DNA of 64,000 nucleotides, from assembly GCA_964589785.1 (NCBI GenBank), contig CAZPUQ010000006.1:62001-126000 (forward strand), read 5' to 3'. Position numbers and translations under genes: made by a program. Positions within the stretch are counted from its first letter, which is position 1. Each line of letters starts with the position of its first letter. This document shows, piece by piece, positions 17,199 through 26,382 of this stretch. The notes under the pieces were generated by a model. It saw only the letters and a program-made list of their open reading frames with translations. It was not told the origin of the DNA and ran no database searches. This DNA comes from JAGVSR01 sp964589785 (GTDB lineage Bacteria; Pseudomonadota; Alphaproteobacteria; Rhizobiales; Hyphomicrobiaceae).

Positions 17199-17361
17199 GG
17201 CTTGCCTCTTTCCGCGCTGACTGCAGCGCAACCGGGTCTCATCCGCGCCCTGCGGCGCCGCAAATAAATGCGGACTTTCAAGGGGTTGACCGAACGGTCC
17301 CCGAGCCTCGGGCAGCGACTTTTCGCGCGGGCGCCTCATGCAAGACCCCACGTGCGCCGCA

Positions 17362-17390
17362 CTTATCGTCGAGAGCGATGGCGAAGTCAA
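17362..17390 (-). promoter_or_regulatory. Candidate promoter of rplU-rpmA
   Basis: On the minus strand TTGACT (17390-17385), a 17-base spacer and GATAAG (17367-17362) resemble a sigma-70 promoter. This would give a leader of about 155 bases before rplU. No L21-binding leader structure was worked out. Confidence 0.45.
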
Positions 17391-17424
17391 CGGTCACCCT
17401 GACATCGCAATCTGGCTACCTCTT

Positions 17425-17602
17425 GATTCCGGTCAACGCGTATGGGCCGAAGAATGGGCTAAACATTAGCGTGCGCCCCGGACCAACATTCTCTTGCCGG
17501 GAAGGGGCGCGGGGTGTCGCTATGCGGTCGCGTTGGACCCCGACCGCATGGCGAACTCCCCCAGACTGTGGCTGCCGGAGCGACCGGCAGCCGTTTTTCT
17601 TT
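17425..17602 (+). ncRNA. Possible structured small RNA ending in a rho-independent terminator
   Basis: A strong terminator lies at 17570-17602: stem GGCTGCCGG/CCGGCAGCC with loop AGCGA, then GTTTTTCTTT on the plus strand. Just before it, CGC-ATGCGGTCG pairs with CGACCGCAT-GCG (about 17518-17553) with one mismatch. No credible plus-strand gene ends here, so the terminator may close a small RNA. The 5' boundary is a guess and no known RNA family was recognised. The remainder of 17199-17721 holds the rplU leader/promoter and nothing else I can support. Confidence 0.4.
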
Positions 17603-17721
17603 GTATCGGCCGCATCGCGGCGTTGAGATACAACCCGGGAGGGCCGGCGGTAGGCGTGTTGCGCCGCGCGCGATAGGGTGCGCGGCCATCCGGGGCGAGC
17701 CCCGTCCGCTGGAGTTCCGCG

Positions 17722-18720
17722 TTGTCCGATACCGCCGATGCCCCGCTGCCCGACATCCCCGTGATGGACTGCGGCACCGACTTCCCGCTGGCGACGCTTA
17801 AGGCGCACCTCGACCGCGCCAACGGTCTCATGGATCTGGCGACGCACCGCGTGCCGGCGGTCGCGCTGCGCCAGCTCGACCGCGTGTCGCGGGTTTGGCT
17901 CGAGAAATGGGAGAACGAGCACCTCGCCGAGATCGAGGCCGTCGCCCGCGTGCTCGACCGGCCCGGCGCCTATTTCTTCTCCGTCAACTACGAGTGGGGC
18001 TGCACCTGCCGGGTCGCGCCCGCGCCCGACCGGAGAAGCGCACGGCTGATCCGCGTGCTCGACTGGAAGACACCGGGGCTCGGCCGCTACGTCATCGCCG
18101 CGCGCGTGAGCGCTCCTGCCGGGCGCTACGTGACGCTGACGTGGCCGGGCTATACGGGCGTGCTCACGGCTCTCGCTCCCGGCCGCTTTGCCGTTGCGCT
18201 CAATCAGGCACCGATGCGCAAGCCCATCGGGCTCTTCTACGTCGACTGGGCCGCCAACCGCCGCCGCGTCTGGAACATGCCGCATCCAACGCCGGCGCAT
18301 CATCTGCGCCGCGTTTGCGACGAGGCCCAAACGTTCGCCGAGGCCGTGCAGCGTCTCGCATCGCAGCCGATCTCCACGCCCGCCATCTATTCGATCGCCG
18401 GCTTGGCGCCCGGCGACACGGCCGTGATCGAGCGGACCGAGACGGAGGCACGCATCCACCGCGGCGCCCAGGTGGCGGCCAACCATTGGCAGGCGGCCGG
18501 CTGGACCGGCCATGCCCGCGGCGGCGACAGCGCCGGGCGGACCGCGATGCTGCACCACGTGTCACCCGATCTCGAGACGGACTTCGCCTGGCTCACCGCG
18601 CCTGTCCTCAATCCGCGCACGCGGCTGGCGATGGTGGCCGATGCGTCGGAGGGGCGGCTGGTGGCGCAAGGCTTCGAGGCCGAGCGTCCGGCGACCCGCC
18701 GGCTGCAGTTGACCGTGTGA
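17722..18720 (+). CDS. Ntn-hydrolase-like protein (choloylglycine hydrolase/acid ceramidase-type fold)
   Basis: The 332-residue product contains FFSVNYEWGCTCRVAPAPD around residues 87-105. A Cys follows a short beta-strand, as at the nucleophile of Ntn hydrolases related to acid ceramidase, NAAA and the acyltransferase (C45) group. Further along are WPGYTGVLTALAPGRFAVALNQAP, the usual second strand pair, and RTEAEARIH-like and NHWQ segments near residues 230-255. Those enzymes cleave amide bonds after self-processing before the Cys; the substrate here is unknown. The start is TTG 17722 with GGAG at 17711-17714. It stands alone downstream of the terminator. Confidence 0.65.
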   Translation: MSDTADAPLPDIPVMDCGTDFPLATLKAHLDRANGLMDLATHRVPAVALRQLDRVSRVWLEKWENEHLAEIEAVARVLDRPGAYFFSVNYEWGCTCRVAPAPDRRSARLIRVLDWKTPGLGRYVIAARVSAPAGRYVTLTWPGYTGVLTALAPGRFAVALNQAPMRKPIGLFYVDWAANRRRVWNMPHPTPAHHLRRVCDEAQTFAEAVQRLASQPISTPAIYSIAGLAPGDTAVIERTETEARIHRGAQVAANHWQAAGWTGHARGGDSAGRTAMLHHVSPDLETDFAWLTAPVLNPRTRLAMVADASEGRLVAQGFEAERPATRRLQLTV

Positions 18721-18884
18721 ACCGGGCAACGGGCGGTGCGGCGCCGTCGTGCCTCCTGTTCCCGACGGAACACGCGGGCCGAACGCGCCTGTGGTGGACT
18801 GGAAGGGCTTTTCTGCCGCGGCCGGGCGGTTACGATAGCCGGCGCCGATCGGCCGACGCGGCCCGTGACGACGCGTGAGGTGCC

Positions 18885-19151
18885 ATGAAGGAGAGCTTGC
18901 ACGACATCCGCGTGCGCAAGGAGTACGAGGCCATCCGCGGATTTTATGCCCATGTCCTCGTCTTCATTCCCGTCCTGCTGCTGCTCGCCGTGATCGACGT
19001 CGTGTCGGGAAGCGGCATGTGGGTGCAATGGGTTGGGCTGGGGTGGGGCCTGGGCCTTGCCGCGCACGCCTACGCGGCCTTCGTGCTGAGGCCGCGCGAG
19101 ATGGCCCGGTGGGAGCAGGCGCAGATCGACGCGCGCGGGCCGAACGCGTGA
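18885..19151 (+). CDS. Small 2TM-domain membrane protein
   Basis: The 88-residue product has a short charged N-terminus (MKESLHDIRVRKEYEAIRGF), two membrane segments (about 21-43 and 49-69) and a basic/acidic tail. This matches the 2TM domain often found alone or on histidine kinases. It has no catalytic residues. GAGG lies upstream of the ATG. Its role is unknown. Confidence 0.75.
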   Translation: MKESLHDIRVRKEYEAIRGFYAHVLVFIPVLLLLAVIDVVSGSGMWVQWVGLGWGLGLAAHAYAAFVLRPREMARWEQAQIDARGPNA

Positions 19152-19330
19152 GCACGGTTCGACGGGAATGTTTCACGTCGAACATTCGGGCACCGAAGCG
19201 GCGCTCTCGCATGCACGCTCGGCGTCCGCTCGGCCGCGGTTCGGTGGATCGCGCAAGGGCCTGCTCGACACTTGCGTACGCGCCCGGCAGCGTCTAGAAG
19301 CGGGCTCCGCCGTCAGGCGCCACGGCTTCC

Positions 19331-19420
19331 GGAGAGGTGGCAGAGTGGTCGATCGCGCCGCACTCGAAATGCGGAGTACGGGCAACCGTACCGGGGGTTC
19401 GAATCCCTCCCTCTCCGCCA
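19331..19420 (+). tRNA. tRNA-Ser (CGA anticodon)
   Basis: The 90-base cloverleaf has acceptor stem GGAGAGG/CCTCTCC, discriminator G and an encoded CCA (19418-19420). The anticodon stem is CCGCA/TGCGG with loop CTCGAAA (anticodon CGA). A long class II variable arm (TACGG-GCAA-CCGTA) and GGTTCGAATCC T-arm are present. It reads UCG serine codons. It borders an accessory-looking segment, and its 3' end could serve as an integration site. In the 209 bases after it I see only a possible gene remnant (a frame ending in KLEKIAES, stop near 19567). Confidence 0.97.
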
Positions 19421-19629
19421 TAACTCATTGATTTTTCACGTTTTAAGTGTCTTAAGGCGGGATTTTCGAACTCTATTCGTAGTTGCCGCGGGTTATGTTT
19501 GTACCCGCACTACGGCGAGACCATTTTGACGGACGTGGCCAAGCTCGAGAAAATTGCCGAAAGCTGAGGAGAGCGAGGAAGCGCCACGCCGGACGTCATC
19601 CGGCGCGGCTCCGACCTGGCGCCGCCGCT

Positions 19630-21993
19630 TCAGCCTTCGGGTCTTTTCAGGTCCAGCACATACTCGACCGGGGCGTCGTCCGGCACCGATCCGGAGGCCG
19701 GCCCTTCGGAGATCTGCAGGTCACGCCAGCGGAGAGGACCGTTGGTCCCGTGCAGAGCCAGTACGACGCGATTCTTCGAGCGCTCGACGCGGATCTCCAT
19801 GAAGCTCTGAAAGAAGGGAGCCTGATTGAAGTCGAACATGGCCGATAAGGTTTCGCTCGAGACGGGCCATGCTCCGAACGTCTTGACCCACATCCACATC
19901 GGCTGCTTCCAGGCAGGCGTTTCCGCATCGAGCTTCGCCCGCAGGGCATCGGATGGCGGATAGAATTCCCACGACGACGTCGGCGCCTTTTCGGGCCATG
20001 CGAGTGCGCCGCCGATGCTGAGATAGGCCCCGCCCCCGCCGTTGACGAAATGATGAATGGGCGGACCGCTCGTTTGCGGAAGATAGTGCTCGAAGGCGTG
20101 CGTGTCGCCCGCCATCAGCACGCGGGCGCCCGCCCGCTCGAGGCGATCATAGAGGGCGGCAAAAGCCGGATCCGCCAAACTCGTGTCCACGCCGCCCGCA
20201 TACTTGGGATGGCCAAGGACGGCCATGATGAACTTGCCCTTGGACCGAGAGAGCGCTGCGTCGAGCCAAGCCTGCTGCGGCTCGTCGAGCGTCCGCAGAA
20301 TGCCGGTGTCGATCGCTATCAGGACGAAGTCGTCGGTCACGATCTCGAAGAACGGAGCGCGTTGTTTGGCCACTTCGATCCCGTAGTGGGTGCGCAAATC
20401 CTCGGCCCGCTGCAGCAGGTCGTTGATCCGCCGTTCGTTGGTGCTTGTCAGATGCAGGTCGGCCGAGACACGCGCTGCCAGAGCTGCGCGCGCCGCATAG
20501 GGTTCAAGGAAATTCGCATTGAAGCCCTCCAGCGCATCGTACCAATCGTGATTGCCGGGGATGGCATAGATGGGCTTCCGCCAGCCCTTATACGGCATGA
20601 AGAAATTGCGCTCGTAATCGACCATGGCGCCGGCGGGATATATGACGTCGGACGCGATGACCAGGAATTTCATGTCCTCGTGCCGGCCAAGCTCCAGGTA
20701 GCGCTCCATGAGCGAATACTGCGAGCCGTCTCCCTCGCCCGGGTCGCCGATCACCAGAAAGCGGAAATCTCCGCTCTCGATTCCGGGAGGCGACACCCGG
20801 AACAAGGACCCGTTCTTGCCGCCGTAAGCATCTGTGACTGCTCCGACCATGCGGGCGCGCCATGTGTCGACGCGCACCTCGGTGATCTTCTGGTAGAACG
20901 CGCTGGCCCAGCTTTCGGTATTGAAATACCAACTGAAGCCCCAGATCGGGTTGACGGCTGCCATCAGCGCCGCCAAGGGCAGGCCCAGTCGCAGCGCCAG
21001 GACGCCGGTGGCGTAGAGGGATGTGCGCGCGTCGCGCAGTGCGCCTCCGAACGCATAGCGTCCATCGGTCCAATACCGGACGATCCGTCGAGGCAGCGGC
21101 CGTAGGTCGGCATCCTGACCGGAAAAGCGCAGCCGCCATGCCGCCCGCTCCAACGGGCGGCTGACACGCCGCCACGACAAGCGGAACGGCAGAACGACGA
21201 AGGCTCCGAACACGAACGCCATGAAGATGTCGCCGACCATGGCGACCTGCGGGGAAATGAGGCCGAGCCAGGTTTGCGTCGATTGCATTCGGCTGAGATG
21301 CAGAATGAACAGGATGAGCCCGCAGACGACAAGCCAGTAGATCTCTCTCTGCCGGACCGCTGCGGCGCTTGCGTCCAGACGGTCTTGAGTCGCAGCAAAG
21401 AGCTTATTGGGTCCCAAACCGAGCTTGGGATCGGGATGCACGTCATCCCGCAGCGTTTCCGCCGTCTCTTTAAGTGGAGGAAGCGGCGAGACCATCATCG
21501 ACCAGCCGGACGCAACCGTATAGCCGCCGATCAGAACGCCGATTGCGACGTCAACTCCGACATTGCGCCAGAGCACCCAGCCGGCGAACGCCAGGACGAG
21601 GCTTGCAACGCCGTTCGCAAGCGGCACCAATCGGGACGCCCGCGATGTGGAGCCGACAACCGCGTGTCCGATCTTGATCGCTCCGTCCGTCACCAGAAGC
21701 GCCAGCAGCACGCCGATGATGCCGGAGACGACGAGCGAAGGACTGACGTAAAGCAGGAGTGCGAGAGCGACGGCCACGAGACTCGACGCGTAGGAGGCCG
21801 GCCGCGCGCGCAACTCCGGCGTGGAGAGCGTGGTGTAAAAATTGGCGATGCCGACAGCCAGCGGGACCAGGCTCAAGAACTGTAGCGACCAGGTTCCGAT
21901 GGCGATCGGGGCAGTCAGAGCGAGCACGCCAACCACCATCAGAGCGGCCCCGATGGTCATGCGGGAGACTCGAGTACGCCAACGTGCTGTCAT
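19630..21993 (-). CDS. Membrane-anchored metallophosphoesterase with HdeD/DUF308-like N-terminus
   Basis: The 787-residue product joins a multi-span membrane region to a calcineurin-like phosphoesterase. Residues 10-170 form about six membrane segments resembling HdeD/DUF308. Two further hydrophobic segments lie near 220-275, and one near 330-350. The catalytic domain starts near 415 with the metal-site blocks GDPGEGD, SDVIYPAG, PGNHDWYD, GHPKY and GDTHAFEHY. Metal ligands look complete except that the first motif has GDPG rather than GDxH. The substrate, phosphodiester or phosphomonoester, is unknown. ATG 21993 was chosen; TTG 22014 is possible. This domain combination is unusual. Confidence 0.75.
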   Translation of the reverse strand: MTARWRTRVSRMTIGAALMVVGVLALTAPIAIGTWSLQFLSLVPLAVGIANFYTTLSTPELRARPASYASSLVAVALALLLYVSPSLVVSGIIGVLLALLVTDGAIKIGHAVVGSTSRASRLVPLANGVASLVLAFAGWVLWRNVGVDVAIGVLIGGYTVASGWSMMVSPLPPLKETAETLRDDVHPDPKLGLGPNKLFAATQDRLDASAAAVRQREIYWLVVCGLILFILHLSRMQSTQTWLGLISPQVAMVGDIFMAFVFGAFVVLPFRLSWRRVSRPLERAAWRLRFSGQDADLRPLPRRIVRYWTDGRYAFGGALRDARTSLYATGVLALRLGLPLAALMAAVNPIWGFSWYFNTESWASAFYQKITEVRVDTWRARMVGAVTDAYGGKNGSLFRVSPPGIESGDFRFLVIGDPGEGDGSQYSLMERYLELGRHEDMKFLVIASDVIYPAGAMVDYERNFFMPYKGWRKPIYAIPGNHDWYDALEGFNANFLEPYAARAALAARVSADLHLTSTNERRINDLLQRAEDLRTHYGIEVAKQRAPFFEIVTDDFVLIAIDTGILRTLDEPQQAWLDAALSRSKGKFIMAVLGHPKYAGGVDTSLADPAFAALYDRLERAGARVLMAGDTHAFEHYLPQTSGPPIHHFVNGGGGAYLSIGGALAWPEKAPTSSWEFYPPSDALRAKLDAETPAWKQPMWMWVKTFGAWPVSSETLSAMFDFNQAPFFQSFMEIRVERSKNRVVLALHGTNGPLRWRDLQISEGPASGSVPDDAPVEYVLDLKRPEG

Positions 21994-22184
21994 GGGGACG
22001 CTTTGAATTTGCAACGACCGATCGATCCTGAAGGATTAATCCAATGCTCGCAAGCAGCGGATTTGCAGTGGCGGCATCGGCGGGAATGCCGCGACGTCGG
22101 CGAGCTTGGTCGTGCGTGCCGGCGTGTGATAGCCAGGTTGATGCCCGCGTGCCGCTGTGCAGGGACGCGTGAAAGGACCGCGAA

Positions 22185-22766
22185 ATGCGTTCGGCCCGAT
22201 CGATTTTGTTCCTTGGCTTTGCTGTCCTGCCGTCCGCCGTGGTACGCGGGGAGGCGCCGGAGACGCCGGCCTCGCCATCCTTGATCGACCGTTTCGAGCT
22301 GAGCCTCGAGATCCGGACCCACGAGCAGTTCATTGCAACGCGTCGGCGCGTGGGCGCTGCGGCGACTCCCTTCGCGAGCGACGGCTGCAGCGGCGGCATG
22401 TCTGCGGCCTGGCGGGTCGCCACGTCGGCGTTTCCGGTGCTTGCTCAGCGCCATGGCGAGCATCCGCCCTGGGAATCCTGCTGCACGGAACATGACAGGC
22501 TCTACCATTCGGGTGGGCCGCTCGATGCAGACGCGCAGGCAAGCTTCGCAGCGCGCCGGGCCGCCGACGAGCAGCTGCACCGATGCGTCATCCGGATTGG
22601 CGAGGAGCGACGCGACGTGCTGGCAGCGGACTACGGCCTCGGGCCGAACGAGGTCCAATCCATCTACCGCAGAGTTGCGGATGTTCTGTACCGGGCCGTC
22701 CGGATGGGGGGCGCTCCATGCACGGGCCTGCCATGGCGATGGGGCTTCGGCTGGCCGGACTGCTAG
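22185..22766 (+). CDS. Secreted phospholipase A2-like protein
   Basis: The 193-residue product has a Sec signal (ARSILFLGFAVLPSAVV-RG). Its core reads DGCSGGMSAAW and then WESCCTEHDRLYHSGG: Cys99-Cys100-x-x-His103-Asp104 match the CCxxHD catalytic motif of phospholipase A2, and the preceding DGCSGG may be the calcium loop. Later cysteines (HRCVIR, APCTGL, WPDC) could form disulfides. It is divergent from the metallophosphoesterase, so the two may act on envelope lipids together. That link is inference only. Confidence 0.65.
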   Translation: MRSARSILFLGFAVLPSAVVRGEAPETPASPSLIDRFELSLEIRTHEQFIATRRRVGAAATPFASDGCSGGMSAAWRVATSAFPVLAQRHGEHPPWESCCTEHDRLYHSGGPLDADAQASFAARRAADEQLHRCVIRIGEERRDVLAADYGLGPNEVQSIYRRVADVLYRAVRMGGAPCTGLPWRWGFGWPDC

Positions 22767-22807
22767 ACGCGATCGGGGTCCGTTCCGGTCGTCTCGCTAT
22801 GTCCGTG

Positions 22808-23497
22808 TCAGCCTTCGGCCAAATCTTTCAGCTTGGCGACATTCGCTACCAGGATCCGGCGCTTGTTACTGCGCACGATGCCGTCGTCGCGCCAGTCGCT
22901 CAGGATCTGATTGACCCGTTGTCGGGTTGATCCGATGAGCTGCGCCAGGACCTCCTGCGGCAGGGCCAAGTCGATCACGACGCCGTCCGATGATTTCTTG
23001 CCGAAGCCGCTTGTCAGCATCAGTAAGCGGGCGGCGAGACGCTGCTCGTAGGACTGCAGGGAGTAGTCCTCGAGCGCCACCAGAAGAATGCGAAGATGGA
23101 GCGCGACCAATCGAAGAAGCGCCCTCCCGACCGCCGGATGGGTTGATGTGAGAACTTCGATCTGCGCCGGTCTGAGCACGAGCACAGTGGAGGCCGTGAC
23201 GGCTTCGGCGTCATGGACGCGGGGAAGATCATCGAATGTCGAGACATCGCCAAACCAGCAGCCGGGACCGTAGAAATCAAGTATTATTGCCCGCCCGGTC
23301 GGAGAAACTCCGCTTACTCGAATGGCCCCAGAGACGACGGTGAACAGACCATTGCTGTACTCGCCCTTGGCATAGAGCCTGTCGCCAGTCGATACGTTCA
23401 TTTTTGTTGTTGCGGCCATGATGGCCGATTGGATATCGGGCGGCAGGCCTTGGAACCATTGGTAGGACATGCGAACGAGCTGGTACAAAGGCGGCAT
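22808..23497 (-). CDS. Crp/Fnr family transcriptional regulator
   Basis: The 229-residue product has an N-terminal cyclic-nucleotide-type domain (MNVSTGDRLYAKGEYSNGLFTVVSGAIRV, ILDFYGPGCWFGDVSTFDD), a dimer helix and a winged helix-turn-helix (LPQEVLAQLIGSTRQRVNQILSDWRDDGIV). The recognition helix STRQRVNQIL lacks the E..SR of FNR and the RE..R of CRP, so its DNA target should differ from the nos regulator. No Fe-S cysteine cluster is seen. ATG 23497 gives the usual family length, although the frame stays open upstream. It is divergent from the adaptor gene at 23909 and may regulate it. Confidence 0.85.
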   Translation of the reverse strand: MPPLYQLVRMSYQWFQGLPPDIQSAIMAATTKMNVSTGDRLYAKGEYSNGLFTVVSGAIRVSGVSPTGRAIILDFYGPGCWFGDVSTFDDLPRVHDAEAVTASTVLVLRPAQIEVLTSTHPAVGRALLRLVALHLRILLVALEDYSLQSYEQRLAARLLMLTSGFGKKSSDGVVIDLALPQEVLAQLIGSTRQRVNQILSDWRDDGIVRSNKRRILVANVAKLKDLAEG

Positions 23498-23908
23498 CAA
23501 GCTCACGTAAGGCCTCCACTGACGTTTCCATGATCCGCGCTCGTCCGATGTGCGATCGAATTGCCAATCGATAGCGCTTGGCTCACAGGCTCCAGTATCG
23601 CCAATCCGTGCTGGCGTCCATAAAGTCACGCCCGATTTACAGCTTCCCACGACCCATGACGGCATGCGCAGACGCTGCGCTTTTGCGGGTACGAGGACGA
23701 GATTGCGATTGAACTGACGCTGTTGACACCGGCTTTCAGGAGCTGACTTCACGTTGCGACCGGCCGCGCTGGCCGTCGAGATCACGCCAACCTGAACGGC
23801 AAAAAGCAAAAACGTGACAGACCGCGTGCACGCCTTTGCTTATCCTTTGAATTCGCGAATGAACGAGTTCGGAGAACTATAACGACGATCGCGGTCAAGG
23901 AAATGCCA
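23498..23908. other. 411-base divergent intergenic region
   Basis: This lies between the starts of a Crp-type regulator and an adaptor gene, so it must hold both promoters. It is visibly AT-richer than its surroundings near 23790-23885 (runs of A and T, CTATAAC near 23876). I found no convincing -35/-10 pair, no TGTGA-type palindrome and no gene. Confidence 0.4.
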
Positions 23909-24748
23909 ATGCGGACCACGCTGTTGCTTACCATAATTGTAGGCGGAATTTCTGTCTTCACTCCATCTGCGGCACCTGCACAAACGACAAACGCATATTC
24001 CGAAATCGAAGGGACGGTCGTAGCAGCCCGCGTCGGCGATATCGCCCCCTGGTTCGACGGCATGGTCAAAGGGGTCTACTTTCATCCGGGCCAGATGGTC
24101 AAGAAGGGCGACCTGCTCATCGAGTTTGCCCCAGTAGACAAGTCGCTCAGGCTAAAAGCGGATCGCGCGAGCCGCGAGAAAGCTGAGGCCGAGCTGCGCA
24201 ATGCCGAGATAAACCTCGAGAACAACAAGCAGCTCAGGGCCAAGAACGTCATCTCCGACATGAAGCTCCGAGAGCTCGAGGTGGCGAGAGACATCGCCGC
24301 TGCCAATCTCAGCTATGCCAAGGCCGTTGAAGAAGGCAGCGAGTACAACATGACCGTGCTGAAACGCAATGCGCCCTTCGACGGCATGATGGGGGAGTCA
24401 CTCATCCGAGAAGGCCAATTTATTACGCAAGCATCGCGCGAAGTCAGCACCTTGGCGCAGGTTACCCAGATGGATCCGATCTGGGTCCGGGGAAAGGCCT
24501 CCTTCGCCATCTATCGTGGGCTGCGCGAGATCTTCAAGACCGACGAGGAGGCAGCCGAGCAGACAGAGGTCAGGCTGATCCTGCCCAACGGCGAGAAATA
24601 TCCGCACGTCGGCCGCATCGTGGCCGGAGGCCACGAGTTCGACGAGGCGAGCCAGAAGATCATCTTCCTGTCCGAGTTTCCAAATCCGACCTACCTCTTG
24701 AGGCCCGGCCTCAACGTAAAACTGGAGCTCGCGAAACGGCAGAATTGA
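23909..24748 (+). CDS. Periplasmic adaptor (membrane fusion) protein, orphan copy 1
   Basis: The 279-residue product has a signal peptide (TTLLLTIIVGGISVFTPSAAPAQ) and adaptor domains: a lipoyl-like half GDIAPWFDGMVKGVYFHPGQMVKKGDLL, a short helical hairpin (about 75-125, KADRASREKAEAELRNAEINLENNK), a second lipoyl half RNAPFDGMMGESLIREGQFI and beta-barrel sequence. Such proteins link an inner-membrane pump to an outer-membrane channel, but no RND, ABC or MFS pump is adjacent. AAGGA at 23897-23901 favours ATG 23909 over 23903. It resembles the protein at 28496-29371, for example at PNGEKYPHVGRIVAGG. Confidence 0.85.
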   Translation: MRTTLLLTIIVGGISVFTPSAAPAQTTNAYSEIEGTVVAARVGDIAPWFDGMVKGVYFHPGQMVKKGDLLIEFAPVDKSLRLKADRASREKAEAELRNAEINLENNKQLRAKNVISDMKLRELEVARDIAAANLSYAKAVEEGSEYNMTVLKRNAPFDGMMGESLIREGQFITQASREVSTLAQVTQMDPIWVRGKASFAIYRGLREIFKTDEEAAEQTEVRLILPNGEKYPHVGRIVAGGHEFDEASQKIIFLSEFPNPTYLLRPGLNVKLELAKRQN

Positions 24749-24805
24749 GAATTGTTTCTAAGGCATGAGGCCTGCAATTGAAGCGGGCTGTGGGAGGAAA
24801 GCAAG

Positions 24806-26368
24806 ATGGAAAAGAACAACCCGGCACGTCTTCGGGAGGCCATGCTTCGCGCTGTCAATCAGCGCACCAAAACCGATGACTTCGATCCGCATGCGCATCT
24901 CAGGGATCTGCTTGCTGTCGTGGGGATGACGCCGGAGGACTGCGGCGGCAAGATCAGCTTTGCGAAAAAGGACCCGCTGATTCCGAGCACCCTCCGCCTA
25001 GGCGGACTGCCGGCCATCGCGCTCGTCGCCCAGTCGGTGGCGGCCGCCAAGCTTTGGCGCATGCGTGGCGGGCTTGGACAGGACATCAGCATCGACCTCG
25101 GCCAGGCTGCGCGCCGTCTCGCGCCAGTGACGGAATTCAAGTGGGAGACCCTCAACGGCCTGCCGAGCGACCCCGAGGACCGCAACCTCATGGCGTATCA
25201 GAGGTATTACAAGACCAAGGATGGCCGGCACGTCATGCCGCAGAACATCTATCCCATCAGCAGGGCCAAGATGCTCAAGGTCCTGGATACCTCGGATGAC
25301 CAAGCGGCCCTGGAAAAGACTTTCCTGAAATACACCGGTGACGAGCTCGAGGCGCTCGGCGAAGAGCACGGTCTCGTCATGTGCAAGGTGCGCTCGGTCG
25401 AGGAATTCGTGAAGGAGCCGGTCTTCGATTATCTGGCCGCACGTCCACTGATCGAGATCGACAAGGTCGCCGATTCCCCGCCCGAGCCCCTGCCCGATTG
25501 GGGCACGCTGCCCCTGTCGGGCGTTCGCGCGCTCGGCATGGCGCACGTCATCGCCGGAGCGGGTTGCGGCCGCTCGCTGGCGGCGCTCGGCGCCGACTGT
25601 CTCAATGTCTGGCGTTTCGGCGAGGTCGAGCAGGCCCTGGTCTTCGCCAGCTCGAATATCGGCGTGCGGTCCACCAGGCTCAACGTGCGCGCGAAGGATG
25701 GACTCGAAAAAGTCTATGAGCTCCTCCGCGACGCCGACATTTTCTATGCCAACCGCCGTCCGGGGCTGCTCAAGGATCTCAAGGTCGACCTGGACACCGC
25801 GATCAAGGTTCGTCCCGGCCTGATCCACGTCACGGTCAGCCTCTGGGGCGAAGGCGGCCCCTGGGCCAAGCGGATCGGTTTCGACCAGATCGCAGGGACG
25901 GGCACGGGCACCTCCGCGGCCGAGGGCAGCCTGGAAAATCCCCTGCTGCCGCCGACCATGATCGTCAACGACTATCTGGTCGGCTGGTTCGCGAGCATCG
26001 GCGCCATGGCCGCCCTTGCCCGACGCGCTACCGAAGGTGGCAGCTATCGCGTCCACGTCTCGCTCGGGCGCTGCGCCATGTGGTGCATCAGCCTCGGCCT
26101 CTTTGATTGGGACTACGTAAGGTCGGTCGTCGGCAAGAGCGAGGAGCACAAGCTGATCGATCCGCAGCTCTTCACGTCGCTGACCCCCATGGGCATCTAC
26201 CAGGGCCTCACCGAGAACGTCACGCTGTCGCGCACGCCGCACCACTTCATGAACGTGCTGTCGCCGCGCGGCGCCGACCAGCCCCAATGGCTGCCGCGTC
26301 CGAAGCTGTTCGATGCCGAGGCCTTCTTGAAGGCGGTAGCGCCAAAGGGCCTCCGCGGCGGGGCTTAG
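24806..26368 (+). CDS. CaiB/BaiF (class III) CoA-transferase family protein
   Basis: The 520-residue product carries class III CoA-transferase features: LPLSGVRALGMAHVIAGAGCGRSLAALGAD, NIGVRSTRLNVRAKDGLEKVYELLRDADIF, RIGFDQIAGTGTG (likely catalytic Asp region) and YLVGWFASIGAMAALARRATEGGSYRVHVSL. It is longer than the usual 380-430 residues. The extra N-terminal 200 residues include LAAKLWRMRGG-GQDISIDL-like sequence resembling part of the fold, so it may be a fused or duplicated form. The family moves CoA between carboxylic acids; the substrate is unknown. GGAGG precedes the ATG. It follows the adaptor gene by 57 bases. Confidence 0.85.
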   Translation: MEKNNPARLREAMLRAVNQRTKTDDFDPHAHLRDLLAVVGMTPEDCGGKISFAKKDPLIPSTLRLGGLPAIALVAQSVAAAKLWRMRGGLGQDISIDLGQAARRLAPVTEFKWETLNGLPSDPEDRNLMAYQRYYKTKDGRHVMPQNIYPISRAKMLKVLDTSDDQAALEKTFLKYTGDELEALGEEHGLVMCKVRSVEEFVKEPVFDYLAARPLIEIDKVADSPPEPLPDWGTLPLSGVRALGMAHVIAGAGCGRSLAALGADCLNVWRFGEVEQALVFASSNIGVRSTRLNVRAKDGLEKVYELLRDADIFYANRRPGLLKDLKVDLDTAIKVRPGLIHVTVSLWGEGGPWAKRIGFDQIAGTGTGTSAAEGSLENPLLPPTMIVNDYLVGWFASIGAMAALARRATEGGSYRVHVSLGRCAMWCISLGLFDWDYVRSVVGKSEEHKLIDPQLFTSLTPMGIYQGLTENVTLSRTPHHFMNVLSPRGADQPQWLPRPKLFDAEAFLKAVAPKGLRGGA

Positions 26369-26382
26369 ACTGCGGGGCGGAC

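Noticed and set aside
19421..19567. Possible integrase remnant after tRNA-Ser
   Set aside because: Only about 20 codons ending KLEKIAES are readable; no catalytic Arg/His/Tyr motif can be seen.
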